From the NCBI RefSeq assembly GCF_004664715.2, contig NC_051068.1, positions 17,976,668 through 18,040,667 of the forward strand: a DNA stretch of 64,000 nt, written 5' to 3'. The notes beneath the pieces were generated by a model. The model worked only from the letters and a program-made list of their open reading frames with translations, did no database searches and had not been told where the DNA came from. Every line of letters starts with the position of its first letter. Position 1 is the stretch's first letter. Both the position numbers and the translations under genes were made by a program. The stretch comes from Peromyscus leucopus. Taxonomy: Eukaryota; Chordata; Mammalia; Rodentia; Cricetidae. Of the stretch, positions 34,494 to 45,322 are shown piece by piece.

Positions 34494-34865
34494 TATACTC
34501 AATTTTTAAATCGGGTTATTTGTTTTCTTGATGTTCAAGGTTTTTTTTTTTTGTTTGTTTTGTTTTGTTTTGTTTTAGTTTTTTATATGTAGTTGTATAA
34601 TTGGTAAAGATCTCTTCCTATTTTTAGGCTGCTGCTTTGCCTGAATGACGGTGTCCTTTGCTGAACAGAAGCTTTTTAGCTTCATGAGATCACATTTATC
34701 AACTGTTGGTCTTAATGCCTGTGCCAATGAGTTCAAGTCTAATCCTCACTTTTTCTTCTATGAGGTCCTTGATCCATCTGGAGTTGAGTTTTGTGCAGGG
34801 TGATAAGGTGGACCTATTTGCATTGTTCTACATGCAGCTATTCTGTCCTACGCCCTCTTATTTGC

Positions 34866-35744
34866 AACGAGAGTGGGCACTTAATAAAGTCTTTGCTCAT
34901 GTTGCTTCTCACATCTCAATTATTCCCCTCTCTCTGCATTCTTCTTCTCCCTAAAGAACATGTCCTTAGTGTCACAGGGAGATTCTGTGAATGATACAAT
35001 TTTGAGCCTTTGCATATCTGCAAATATTATTCCCACTTTGGTTGAAGAATTCATTGTAATCTTATAGAAGTTAATGTCATCTTCCTTATAATCATTTTTA
35101 CTCGTGCGATTTCATGCTTTTGTTGCACATATATATTTATGCACAAAAATAATCAATGTATAGTATTTAACTCATAGTAGAACATGAAATTATGAAAAAT
35201 ATAAATATTAAAGTAAATATTAATTTTTTAATAAAACAACTAATTATAAATATCACCCGATACCTGAACTGGAATAGAGGGCTTGAGGTGGGTTTGTACC
35301 TCAGGATGCAGGAGACACTGGATTTAATTCTTGGTACTACACACAGAGAAAAGCTTGAATGAGAGCAGTATTACTGAAGTTGTTCTTGGGTGTTCATTAT
35401 CAGTGTCCACAAATGGCTCAGAAATTTGTGTCCACCACTCCCATGTTTCCCATAGTTTTAACATGTGTCTGTTTAAATTTGCTTGTTTAGAGGTTTATAA
35501 AATGGGCCCATCATGAGTAGTTTTCTGTCACTATCTTTAACAGTTATGTTTTTGCAAAGAAGTGCAGTATATCCAATTTTTTATTTCTATAGTATATCCT
35601 GTTTTATGAATGGGTCTAATTTTATTTGAACATCCTCTGTGCTTGTGTTATGAGATATTTGTGGTGTTGTTTTGTTATTAGTGTCCATGGTGCTTTGAAC
35701 ATTTTAATTTTAGTTTATTTTATTATTTATTTAAACACTTTTCC
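34866..35744. other. Unique AT-rich DNA
   Basis: TTAATAAAGTCTTTGC near 34881 resembles an LTR poly-A region but has no definable ends. Nothing else is recognised. Confidence 0.35.
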
Positions 35745-35749
35745 TTATT

Positions 35750-35848
35750 ATTAGTGTGTGTCTCTGTATCTGTCTGCCTATCTCTGTGTGTCTCTATCTG
35801 TGCGTGTCTGTCTATATATCTGTGTATGTGCATATATGTGTGTCTTTC

Positions 35849-35925
<77 letters not shown>

Positions 35926-36172
35926 TTGTGTGTGTGTGTGTCTGTCTGTCTGTCTGTCTGCCTGTTTGCCTGTCCCTCTCTGTGTGGTCTGTGTGTATGT
36001 GTCTCTCTCTCTGTCTATATGCGTGTGTGTCTATGTGTGTCTATCTCTGTGTGTGTGTCTGTCTGTCTGTCTCTGTGTGTGTGTGTCTCTCTCTGTGTAT
36101 TTCTGTGTGTGTATGTCTCTGTGTGTTTCTGTGTGTCTCTGTCTCTCTCACGTGTGTCTCTGCGTGTCTATG

Positions 36173-36228
<56 letters not shown>
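35750..36228. repeat. Complex TG/TC/TCTG simple-repeat expansion
   Basis: About 480 bp is made almost only of T, C and G in CTGT, TC and TG blocks, including pure (TC)n at 35853-35887 and 36176-36226. It lies within the tail of the antisense SINE that follows. Long open frames in all three plus frames result from the lack of A. Confidence 0.95.
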
Positions 36229-36229
<1 letters not shown>

Positions 36230-36370
36230 CGTGCGTATACATGTGAAGATCAGATAACAGCTTTTAGGAGTGAGTTCTTTCCTTCCAGTTATAGGTTCTG
36301 GGGTTTGAACTCAAGTCCCCTGGCTTGTGTGGCAGGTACTTTATCCACTGTGTCATCTTGCTGGCTCTTC
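36229..36370 (-). mobile_element. RSINE1-like SINE, antisense
   Basis: CATGTGAAGATCAGATAACAG, GGGTTTGAACTCAAGTCC, GGCAGGTACTTTATCCAC and TCATCTTGCTGGC are the reverse complement of the RSINE1 middle and head. Its tail is the huge simple repeat to the left. Confidence 0.7.
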
Positions 36371-37307
36371 TCGGCAGCTTTGTGTACTGACTGGTACACA
36401 CATGCAGATCTCCCTAAGGTGGGTACCTGCTAGCAGCTTCATGTGCAAACTCACTGGGAACTATCAATTGCCTCTACTAAGGAGTCTCCTAGTTAAACCC
36501 CCAGCAATTTGTAGGAATCCTACTGTTCGGGCATCCTCCAATGCTGGGTTACCAGACTCGATTTCCCTCAGTTTGTGGCATGAACTGCATCTCTTGAGGT
36601 ATGAATTCTCACTTAGTTTGTAGTCTCTGTTCATGTTTGTTTGAAGCTATGTTAAAAAGTGCAACTGGCCAGGGCTTGTCTCTTCTTACATTTCCTTGTC
36701 TGGCTTTTGTGTCTGGCTTCATGTTGGCTTCATAAAATGTTTCCTTGTCTCTTTTCATCTAATAATGTTGCTGCCAAGAACCCTGTTATTGGTCACCCTT
36801 CGGCGGCTTTAAGATTCACTCTCGGGTTTGTTAGGATTTCTTCTTTTTTCTTGGTGCTCCAAAACTTCATTGCAGCTTGTTTAGATAAGAGGATTTTATT
36901 CTGGGTGGTACTATTAAGTGCTATTTTTAGAATAAAAAAGAAAACCTTACACGACACTCAGTGTGTTCTGTTAGCCAGAGAACAGTCATATCTTGACCAT
37001 CAGAACCTTTCTTCTATTGCTGGACCATGGCCTCTTCTGTCCCTCTAAAGTTCCAACTGGGACAGACTCGAATGTTTGGAGCTGGGACACAGTCCAGGAG
37101 CCACCTTGCTCTGAGCAGATACACAGTCCCGTGGGAAGGGTTTCTCCACAAGTTCCTTGGGTGGGACACAGCACTTTCTTATCCTTCTTTTACATTTGGG
37201 GGGATTTCTGGTACTGATCGTAAGCTCATTGATTTCCTCGCAGGTTGTGTGTATTTTGCTATTCAAGTCATCAGTTGTTATTTACTGGTCTTTAAAGTGC
37301 AACCTTG
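36371..37307. other. Unique DNA, no gene found
   Basis: Open frames of up to 129 codons occur (36659-37048, 37027-37380). They have no known domain, and the second runs into a SINE. Confidence 0.45.
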
Positions 37308-37519
37308 GGTTGGGGATGCAGCTCAGTTGGTAGGTAACTTGAGGCAAAAGGCTGTGGGTTCGATTGCTAGCATCACATGAACTGAGTATGGGGACACATG
37401 CCTGTAGTCCCAGTATTGAGTAGGTAGAAACAGGAGGATCCGGAGTTCAAGGTCATCTTTGACTACATAAAAGGTTGCAGGGCAGCCTGGGCTACATGAC
37501 ACATTATCTTTAAAAAATG
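37308..37519 (+). mobile_element. B4 SINE (ID-B1 fusion), sense
   Basis: The ID head GGGTTGGGGATGCAGCTCAG and GGGTTCGATTGCTAGCATC is followed by the B1 half ACACATGCCTGTAGTCCC, GGAGTTCAAGGTCATC and GGCAGCCTGGGCTACATGAC. The A/B boxes are the best preserved of the B4 copies here. Confidence 0.85.
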
Positions 37520-38369
37520 TGATGTCCAGTTAATTCTTTCTTATTATAGAGCCTCAATGTTCCTGACAAAGAAGTCAGAGGCCAGAAAGATATGTCCAAC
37601 AATTTTAGTATCATTAAAAGCTGGATGGACTGGACAAACTAAAATGATGCTGTAAAAGGCAAGAGGAGGTGGTAGGAAGAGCAGCATGCACCACAGAAAG
37701 GGAAAAAGCACAGAATAAAATGAAAGAAACTACATAAGATCAGTAACTCAAAAGATAAATGTAACTAGATTATTAGAAACAAAAGATCCTAACACCGCAT
37801 GGAATAAATCTAGCTCCAAGCTGTTTATAAGAGGTATATTTTTAAAACATAATTCTGGAAGTTTGAAAATAGATATCTCAAGCTGTGGAGCCAGAAAATT
37901 ACAATGATCATTTATTGTTATTCCATCCTTGATTAAAATTAAGCTGACACCAGAGGCTGAAGATCTCAAATGGCAATTTAATAAAGAATTTTAAGCATCT
38001 CTTCACTTGGCTCCTATGAAAATGAGTGTCGAGTGCAAAGCTAGCCACTACATCCTATGATATCAATAAATATAAAAATGAAAAATATTTACAGAAAACT
38101 CATCCTAAGGATACCGAGAAGATAAATTTCAATCCAAATGAGATGGACTCGGGGCTTTTCTTGTCGAATTTGTGCCTATTGTATATTTTTCCAACATAGA
38201 ATTATAAATTGTCTATTTGCAACACAGGGTAAAGAGCTGTCTGGCCATAGTAAGCTGTTTATTTCACTCACTCCTACTATGGCTGACTTGGGACTTGACC
38301 CATGAGACCTAAGTAGTGTGTTAGAAGAGTAAATTTGTTGAGATGTTTGTCATAGAGAACCATGTTTGT
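37520..38369. other. Unique AT-rich DNA, no feature seen
   Basis: No recognised repeat or exon is visible. Confidence 0.4.
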
Positions 38370-38590
38370 GGGGCGGTGAGATGGCTCATTGGGAAAAGGT
38401 GCCCGATGCCAAAGCTAGTGTCTGAATTTGATCCCTGGGACTCATGTTGTGGAAAGAGAGAGCAAATTTCTGCTGACTATACTCTGACCTCCACATAAGC
38501 ATCATGACACTGACACACACACACATGCACGCACGCGCGCGCGCGCACACACACACATACACACAAATAAATAAATGTAATTTCTTTAAA
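38370..38590 (+). mobile_element. RSINE1 SINE, sense
   Basis: The head GGCGGTGAGATGGCTCATTG and GATCCCTGGGACTCATG leads to GTGGAAAGAGAGAGC and CTCTGACCTCCACATAAGC. The CA/CG tail (38515-38560) ends in AAATAAATAAATGTAAT. GAACCAT repeats on both flanks, a partial target duplication. Confidence 0.85.
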
Positions 38591-38865
38591 AGGGAACCAT
38601 TTTGTTTTCCCAATACTATAAATTCTGGTTTGGAATAAAGTTTGGTGCTCAGTCTTACGACAAATAACCTATGAGCAACACCTCATGACTGCAATAATGA
38701 GCTCAATCATTATGAACATCAGTGCACAGATGTTTTATGGCTCAGATATGAAGATAGTCGTGTTTTTAAAAATAAGCAAATAAACAATATAATCTAAGAT
38801 GAAAGTTAAAGTTATGCAGATTATGTATGTGTATATACATGTATGTATGTATGAATGGCTATATC

Positions 38866-38970
38866 TTGGACCCTGTCTTGCTATGTAGCCCAGGCTGGTC
38901 CTCAATCTATGATCTTCTTACCTTAGCTTCTCAATGCTGGTATTACAGGTGTACACCACAATATCAGCTA
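38866..38970 (-). mobile_element. B1 SINE, antisense
   Basis: CCTGTCTTGCTATGTAGCCC, AGGCTGGTCCTCAATC and GGTATTACAGGTGTACACC are a diverged reverse B1. A TATG repeat lies in its tail region (38825-38850). Confidence 0.75.
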
Positions 38971-39611
38971 GAATGTTTTGAATTTTTAATTTTAAAAATT
39001 ATTAAGAATTAGCAGATATTAAAAACAACTATACTTTTCTTTATTTTATATAAGGTTTGTCTTGAGCTCTGGAATTTTCCTGACATCTGTCCTTTGGCTT
39101 TTTTTTTTTTTTTATGGCCTTTGCTACTGTGGAGGTTGAGAATCCTAGTTGAATAATATTTATTTTCTCCCCAAGAGAAGTTGATGAAATCAGTATGCAC
39201 CAAGCAAAAGATAGACTAAGATGGAAATATGGAGTGATTTTATTGTCTTGAAAGCTAATTGTGATTTTCAAAGGCTAAATTTCTAGACCTAACATTCAAT
39301 GAAAAAATTCCTGAAATGAATGCACTAAAAATAAAATACATGAGTGTAACAATCCGAAGTCTGTATCGATAGGCTGGGTGGGGTTGCTCCCTGGAGAGTA
39401 TGCCGTCACCACTGACCATGTCTTCAAGTCAAGAGCAGACAAGAAGGTAAATTTAGTTACAGTCAGGAAAGGAGCAAAGCTATTTGTTAATGGCAATGAT
39501 GGCACCACCAGCAGGACTTTATATTGCCAGACAGAACTTTAAATGGACTCTCTTTTTATGTCCTACACTAACCTCAGTTGGAAGAATACAACCAATTTGC
39601 AATTAAAATAT

Positions 39612-39717
39612 CTAGCCAGGCATGGTGAGGTACACTTCTAATCCCAACATTCATGATGTATGCAAGTTTGAGGCTACTCTGGGCTCTATAGCAAAACCCT
39701 AAACAAAATAAATAAGC
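39612..39717 (+). mobile_element. B1-like SINE
   Basis: TAGCCAGGCATGGTGAGGTA, CTTCTAATCCCAACATTC, TGAGGCTACTCTGGGC and AGCAAAACCCTAAACAAAAT form a diverged B1 with A-rich tail. Confidence 0.7.
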
Positions 39718-39751
39718 AAACCCTAAAATTAAATGATAAAAATAACACAAT

Positions 39752-40486
39752 AAAGGCTCTTGTTACAGACCCATAGCCAACCTCATTCTAAATGGAGAAA
39801 AACTGAAAGTATCCTGTTAAAAGCAAGGACAGCAAAGGGCCATTTCCTGCCTCACTCTCATTCTGTAATGTGCTCAGGGTTAGGGTCAAAGTCTTAGCTA
39901 GAACAATATGACAAGAACAGGAAATAAAGAATCATAGATGGGGAGGAGACATTCCTGTTTGCAGATGATATAATGCTGCATATAAGAGAGCCCCAAAACT
40001 CAACCAGAAAACTCCTAGAACTAATTAGCACTTAGCCAAGGTGCAGAATAAAAAGTAACACACTGTTTTTATGAAAAACACACTGAAAAAGAAATCAAGT
40101 AAATAGTCTCATTCACAACAGCCTAAAAACAAAAGCAAGCAAACAAACCTCATTTGCTATAGTCTAAAAACAAACAAGCCTGAAGCAATCCTAAGGGGTG
40201 AAGGACTTCTGCAATGAAAAACTTAAAACTCTGAAGAAAGAAATCAGGGAGGACACCAGAAGATGAAAAGACTTCCCATGGCTATGGATTGGTAGAGTTA
40301 ATATTGTGAAAAAGGACCATTTTACCAAAAGCATTTTACAGTCAATGAAATCCTGATCAAAATCTCCATACTGCTCTTTACCAAAACAGAAGAAACAATA
40401 ATAAAACTCACATGGAAGCACAAAAGACTCTGGGAAGCCAAAGCAACCTAGAGCAAGAAGAACATGATGGAGGCATTACCCTGCCC
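39752..40486 (+). mobile_element. Old LINE-1 ORF2 (RT core to C-terminal region), sense, 5' part of split copy
   Basis: CCAACCTCATTCTAAATGG, TTTGCAGATGATATAATGC (encoding the A-D-D of the RT active site), ACTCAACCAGAAAACTCC and GGTAGAGTTAATATTGTG give ORF2 in order. Many stops and indels show age. At 40486 it breaks at codons encoding GGITLP and resumes at 42232. Confidence 0.85.
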
Positions 40487-42259
40487 AAAGACAGACACTA
40501 CCTAAGAATAAAAGGCTGGGAAAAGACTTTCCAATCAAACGGTCTTAAGAAACAAGCGGGTGTAGCCATCCTGATATCCAGCAAAATAGACTTCAAACTA
40601 AAATCAATCAAAAGAGATCAAGAAGGACATTACATACTCATCACAGGAAAGATCCACCAAGATGAAGTTTCAATTCTGAACATTTATGCCCCAAACACAA
40701 GGGCACCCACATATGTAAAAGAAACATTACTAAAGCTTAAACCACATATAAAACCCCACACATTAATAGTGGGAGATCTCAACACCCCACTTTCACCACT
40801 GGACAGATCTCCCAAATCGAAACTTAACAGAGAAATAAAGGACTTAACTGATGTCATGACCCAAATGGACCTAATAGATATCTACAGAATATTCCATCCT
40901 AACAAAAAAGAATATGCCTTCTTCTCAGCACCCCATGAAACTTTCTCTAAAATCGACCACATACTTGGCCACAAAGCAAATCTCAACAGATACAAAACAA
41001 TTAGAATAACCTCCTGTGTTCTATCAGACCACCATGGTTTAAAGTTAGATTTCAACAACAACAAAAACTACAGAAAACCTACAATCTCATGGAAGCTGAA
41101 TAATGCTCAACTGAATCATCAATGGGTAAAGGAAGAAATAAAAAAAGAAATTAAAGACTTCCTAGAGATCAACGAAAATGAAGACACCACATACCCAAAC
41201 TTATGGGACACTATGAAAGCAGTGATAAGAGGGAAATTCATAGCACTAAATGCCTACATAAAGAAGTTGGAGAAATCTCACACTAGTGACTTAACAGCAC
41301 ATCTGAAAGCTCTAGAACAAGGAGAAGCAAAGTCTCCCAGGAAGAATAGACGCCAGGAAATTATCAAAGTGAGAGGTGAAATTAATAAAATAGAAACTAA
41401 GAGAATAATACAAAAAATTAATGAGACAAAGAGTTGGTTCTTTGAGAAAATCAACAAGATAGACAAGCCATTATCCAAACTAACCAAAAGACAGAGAGAG
41501 AGAATCCAAATCAACAAAATCAGAAATGAAAAGGGGGATATAACAACAGACATTGAAGAAATCCAGAGAATTATCAGGTCATATTTCAAAAACCTCTACT
41601 CCACAAAACTGGAAAACCTAAAAGAAATGGATAATTTTCTGAATAGGTACCACATACCTAAGTTAAATCAAGACCAGATGAACTATTTAAATAGTCCAAT
41701 AACCCCTAAGGAAATAGAAACAGTCATTAAAAGTCTCCCAACCAAAAAAAGCCCAGGACCAGATGGTTTCAGTGCAGAATTCTACCAGATCTTCAAAGAA
41801 GAGTTAATACCAATACTCTCTAAATTGTTCCACATAATAGAAACAGAAGGGACATTACCAAACTCCTTCTATGAGACTACAATAACCCTGATTCCCAAAC
41901 CAAACAAGAATACAACAAAGAAAGAGAACTACAGACCGATCTCCCTCATGAACATTGATGCAAAAATACTCAATAAAATACTGGCAAACAGACTCCAAGA
42001 ACACATCAGAACAATTATCCACCATGATCAAGTAGGCTTCATCCCAGGGATGCAAGGGTGGTTCAACTTACGAAAGTCCGTCAATGTAATACACCATATA
42101 AACAAACTCAAAGAAAAAAACCACATGATCATCTCACTAGATGCAGAAAAGGCATTTGACAAAATCCAACACACCTTCATGATAAAAGTCTTGGAGCGAT
42201 CAGGAATACAGGGAACATATCTAAACATAATACAGTCTCAAGTTTCCCTACAGAGATAA
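40412..42259 (+). pseudogene. Chimeric, truncated LINE-1 ORF2 (615 codons)
   Basis: Codons 1-25 come from the old L1 (ending GGITLP) and codons 26 to about 607 from a younger L1. The endonuclease domain lacks its N-terminus, so the first catalytic residues are missing. GDLNTPLS (121-128), the KIDHILGHK motif and SDHHG (205-209) are present. The reverse transcriptase starts ([30 protein letters not shown]) and reaches the motif-A Asp in [11 protein letters not shown] (575-585). It ends before the active-site A-D-D pair. It therefore cannot encode a working protein. The long uninterrupted frame indicates a recently active source. Confidence 0.95.
40487..42231 (+). mobile_element. Younger LINE-1 ORF2 segment inserted in an old L1, lacking both ends
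   Basis: The 1745-bp segment begins AAAGACAGACACTACC (endonuclease) and ends CATATCTAAACATAATA (reverse transcriptase). It has no 5' UTR, ORF1, ORF2 end, 3' UTR or A-tail. The old L1 continues on both sides with little or no loss. There is no obvious long target duplication. Confidence 0.85.
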
Positions 42260-42283
42260 TAAAACCAACATGGTACTGAGTAG
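42232..42283 (+). mobile_element. Old LINE-1 ORF2, resumed 3' part
   Basis: CAGTCTCAAGTTTCCCTACAG and GATAATAAAACCAACATGG follow colinearly, in ORF2, the GGITLP codons at 40486. It ends near 42283, where a MaLR-like segment begins. Confidence 0.7.
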
Positions 42284-42289
42284 GAACGT

Positions 42290-42490
42290 CCCACTGTAAA
42301 TGTGGATTTTACTACCTCATGAGTAGGTCTGGGATCTGGGTGCAGCCTCTCTGTCCCCCACCCCCCCGTTTTCCTGGCCACCATGTGGGCTGCTCTAGTC
42401 TGAAACCATGGATCAAAAGGAATCCTTCTAACTTAGATGGTTCAGTCAAATACTTTTTCATAGTGATAAACAGTCTGACTAACCCAGACA
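42290..42490 (+). mobile_element. MaLR-like LTR 3' remnant
   Basis: AACCATGGATCAAAAGG, then TCAGTCAAATACTTTTTC and ATAGTGATAAACAGTC resemble the 3' block of ORR1-type LTRs. The upstream part is not recognisable. Confidence 0.4.
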
Positions 42491-42859
42491 GATGGTCAAT
42501 GATTTTTAACATTCACCCTCTAGATTTAGGTCTGACTTTGCAGACAAGCACTCCCCTAGTGCCCTGTGTATTCTACTATTTCTTTATATACAAGTACAAA
42601 TAAATTGCAGCATATATCACACATTGGAAGATGCATAATAGAACATAGAACTCAATGTGAAGTTCCATAGAAGGGTTTAAAAGGTATTGATATTGGTAAA
42701 AGGAATAATTAATAAAATAAAATACCCTGGAATTCTCTACTTAATTAAAAACTGGCAATAATATGTATCTAGGAAATAAGATTGTGCCCATCTGTACATT
42801 AAAATAAGAAAAATGCATGTAAATTAATATTAGCTAAAGAAGCAATCAAAATGAGAAGT

Positions 42860-42938
42860 TCAGGGTTGGCTATAGCTCCATAATGGAAGGCTTGCCTAGT
42901 GTGTGCAAGATTCTAGGTTCTATCCCCATCCTGGGGAG
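42860..42938 (+). mobile_element. ID-like SINE, sense
   Basis: GGGTTGGCTATAGCTCCATA, GGCTTGCCTAGTGTGTGC and GGTTCTATCCCCATCC match ID with a damaged A-box. It lies directly upstream of the solo LTR at 42948. Confidence 0.6.
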
Positions 42939-42947
42939 AGCATTGTC

Positions 42948-43502
42948 TGTTGTGGAATATTTAAGGTGAGATACATTTGCTTATGCTGTTGAATATTTAT
43001 TTAATGATGCATTAAATAAATTAATTAATTAAGATTTGTTGCATTTGTTTTTTATATTGCAATTGTTTAACTCTGTAATACTGGGTTAATTTGGCTGCCT
43101 AAAACATATGATTGGTCTAATAAAGAACTGAACAGCCAATAGCTAGGTAAGAGAGAGAAATAGATGGGGCTGCCAGGCAGAGAGAATAAATAGGAGGAAA
43201 AATGTCTGGAAGAGAGAGGAGAGAGAAGAGGAGAAGGAGAAGATGACACCAGGGCCCAGCCATCCAGTCACACAGCCAGCTACGGAGTAAGAAGGAAAGA
43301 AAGCTATATAGAATAAAGTAAGATTAAAAGCCCAGAGGCAAAACGTAAAGAGAAACTGAATAATTTAAGTTAGAAAAGTTGGCTAGAAACAAGCCAAGCT
43401 AAGGCTGGGCACTCCTAAGTAAGAATAAGTGTCTGTGTGTTTATTTGGGAGAAGAGTGGCGGTCCCCCAAAGAATGAAAAACAAACAAAAAAACTAACTA
43501 CA
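42948..43502 (+). mobile_element. ERV2-type solo LTR, cricetid-like family
   Basis: The 555-bp element begins TGTTGTGGAATATTT and ends AAAACTAACTACA. Its 6-bp duplication is ATTGTC (42942-42947) versus ATTATC (43503-43508), one mismatch. Features include CTAATAAAGAACTGAAC, GCCAATAGCTAGG, a purine-rich block (43150-43245) and AGCCAAGCTAAGGCTGGG. There is no internal retroviral sequence. I associate this family with cricetid genomes, from memory and unverified. Confidence 0.85.
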
Positions 43503-43508
43503 ATTATC

Positions 43509-44374
43509 AACAAAGAAAAGTCTACACAATTCAGAACAAGTTCAAACGATGTGAAATAAGTAAGTTAAGATTTTTTATTCAAAAACTAAGAGGAAAGTAA
43601 ACAAGAGTAGAAGTTAATAAGCCAAAGGGAAAGCATGGCAGTAAGAGCATAAGATGAGAAGTGACTGCAAACCCAGGGACGTTTCAAATGGTAAGAGACT
43701 AACAATCTCCGTTACACCAATAAATATGAAAGCCTGAGTAGAAAAGCGGTGGTTTTGAAGGAAAATGGGAATTTCTGAGATTGGCTAAGGAGCTAGAAGA
43801 AATCCGAGTGACAGAAATAGGAAGGACAGTTTCTCCTCTCTTTTGCCCAGGGGCACAAGGCTTAGGTGATTTTGTAAGTCACTTTTACCAAAGCTCTGAG
43901 CACCAGACAGCTCTCATCCAGGACTGCTCCAGAGGGCAGACAAACGTCAGCAGCCACGTAATTCATTTTATGAAACGTATTACTCACGAAAACAGCTCTC
44001 AGAGAAACAATAAGCAAATATCGTTGATGGATACAGATATAAAATATGTAATTGTTAGTAAGTATTAACTTATGAAGTGTTAAAAATAAGGTTATGTCTT
44101 TAAAACATTGAACAGGAAGAGTTTGACTTGGGAATACCCTAGAAACTCTGTGAGCCTGTAGAACTCCATCAAGAGACTGTGAATCTTTAGGTTGGTTCAA
44201 AAAAAGCATAAAAATGGTTTATTAAATTCAATACCCATTTATAAAATAAACTCTTATGCAAGCAGAAACCACCTTTAATTTGGTAAAGATTGGCTCCTCC
44301 GCTGGCATTCATTAACACTGTACTTAATTATGAAACAAGCCATCAGAGTGAAGTCCGTGCCTCCAACAGAATCC
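43509..44374. other. Unique AT-rich DNA, no feature seen
   Basis: No recognised repeat or exon is visible. Confidence 0.4.
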
Positions 44375-44379
44375 CAGGT

Positions 44380-44500
44380 ACAGCTGGATGTTGTGGCAGA
44401 TGGAAGATGGAGCTGAGGCAGGAGGATCAGGAGTTCAAGGCTTGAGTGGGCTACAGAGTCAGGTCCTGAGCCAAAAAAACAAACCAAACAAACAAAGCCC
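44380..44500 (+). mobile_element. B1-like SINE
   Basis: ACAGCTGGATGTTGTGGC, GAGCTGAGGCAGGAGGATC, AGGAGTTCAAGGCTTGAG and GGGCTACAGAGTCAGG are followed by an AAAC-rich tail. The middle is shortened. Confidence 0.7.
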
Positions 44501-44679
44501 TTGGTAATCTTGATGAATAATACTTAACACAGTATTGTTTTAAAATCAATATTGATACATAAAACCCAAGATAGAATTAAAATATCACAACTTTAGATAA
44601 AGACATGTACCAGGTAAGCATACAAGCATATGGAAGCCTGAGCAAAAAGAGAACTCTATGTTTGTTTCTCTTGGGTAGG

Positions 44680-45020
44680 TGCTTTTGTGCATATGTGTAT
44701 GTGTGTATACGTGAGTAAGCATTGTGGGTGTACATGTTGAGGTGTATGGCATATGTGTGCACATACATAGAGAGGTCTAAAGTTGGTGATGGATGCCTTC
44801 TTTAATCACTCCCTACTTTATTTGTTGAGGCAAGGCCTCTCAGTTGAATCCAGAGCTCACTGGTAAGCTAGACTAACTGGCCAGTTTACTTTAGGGATCC
44901 CTCATCTCTGTCTCTGAGGGCTGGGGTTGCAGGTGGCTTCCAGGGCTGTTGGGAATCCAAATTCTGGTCCTCATGCTTGCTCCACATGCAACCTATCTGC
45001 TGACCCATTCCCCCCCCCAG
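44680..45020 (-). mobile_element. B4-type composite SINE, antisense
   Basis: A TG-rich tail (44690-44770) precedes TTTGTTGAGGCAAGGCCTC, TCAGTTGAATCCAGAGC, GTCTCTGAGGGCTGGGG and GGTCCTCATGCTTGCTCC. The type matches 28305-28516. Confidence 0.65.
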
Positions 45021-45189
45021 TCCCTAATGCAAGCTATACATTTATATATTTATATACAGAGAAATATCTGCATTTGTAGTAAATTCACAAACTTATTTTT
45101 GAAAATGAACAATCTGAATATGAACTTCATTCTATCTTTATTCTACGGGTATGAGTTTGTGTGACAATATGCCCTTTCTTCCTTTCTTT

Positions 45190-45322
45190 TTGAAAAAATG
45201 AGGTCTCACTATGTAGTCTTGGCTAGTCTAGCAAAAATTCCACTTACAGAATTCATAAAGATCCATCTGCTTCTGCCTCCTGGGTGCTAGGATTAAAGGT
45301 ATGTGCCACCACATCCAGCTAA
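45190..45322 (-). mobile_element. B1 SINE, antisense
   Basis: GAGGTCTCACTATGTAGTC, CCATCTGCTTCTGCCTCC and GTGCTAGGATTAAAGGTATG, then CCACCACATCCAGC, are a reverse B1. Confidence 0.8.

Larger units (their letters stand above)
31818..34865 (-). mobile_element. LINE-1 copy B (Lx-like), antisense, with nested insertions
   Basis: The 3' terminus is at about 31818 (ACAATATATTTTGATCATATT). The 3' UTR runs to about 33560 and ORF2 C-terminal sequence to about 34865 (CTCCATTGTGTAAATG, GGGTATATGCCCAGGAG, ATTTCCATAGTGTTTGTAC, GTCCTTGATCCATCTGG). It is split by an LTR (33186-33508), a TG repeat (33992-34035) and a B1 (34311-34493). A sense-strand ORF2 scrap lies at about 33568-33625. No ORF is intact. 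Confidence 0.8.

Noticed and set aside
35754..36433. Three overlapping open frames of 162-225 codons
   Set aside because: They are products of an A-poor TG/TC/TCTG repeat. The encoded Cys/Val/Ser/Leu runs have no domain.
36659..37380. Open frames of 117-129 codons
   Set aside because: They have no domain and overlap in two frames. One ends inside a B4 SINE.
40412..42259. Intact gene
   Set aside because: The frame is long but is a LINE-1 ORF2 chimera missing essential parts at both ends.
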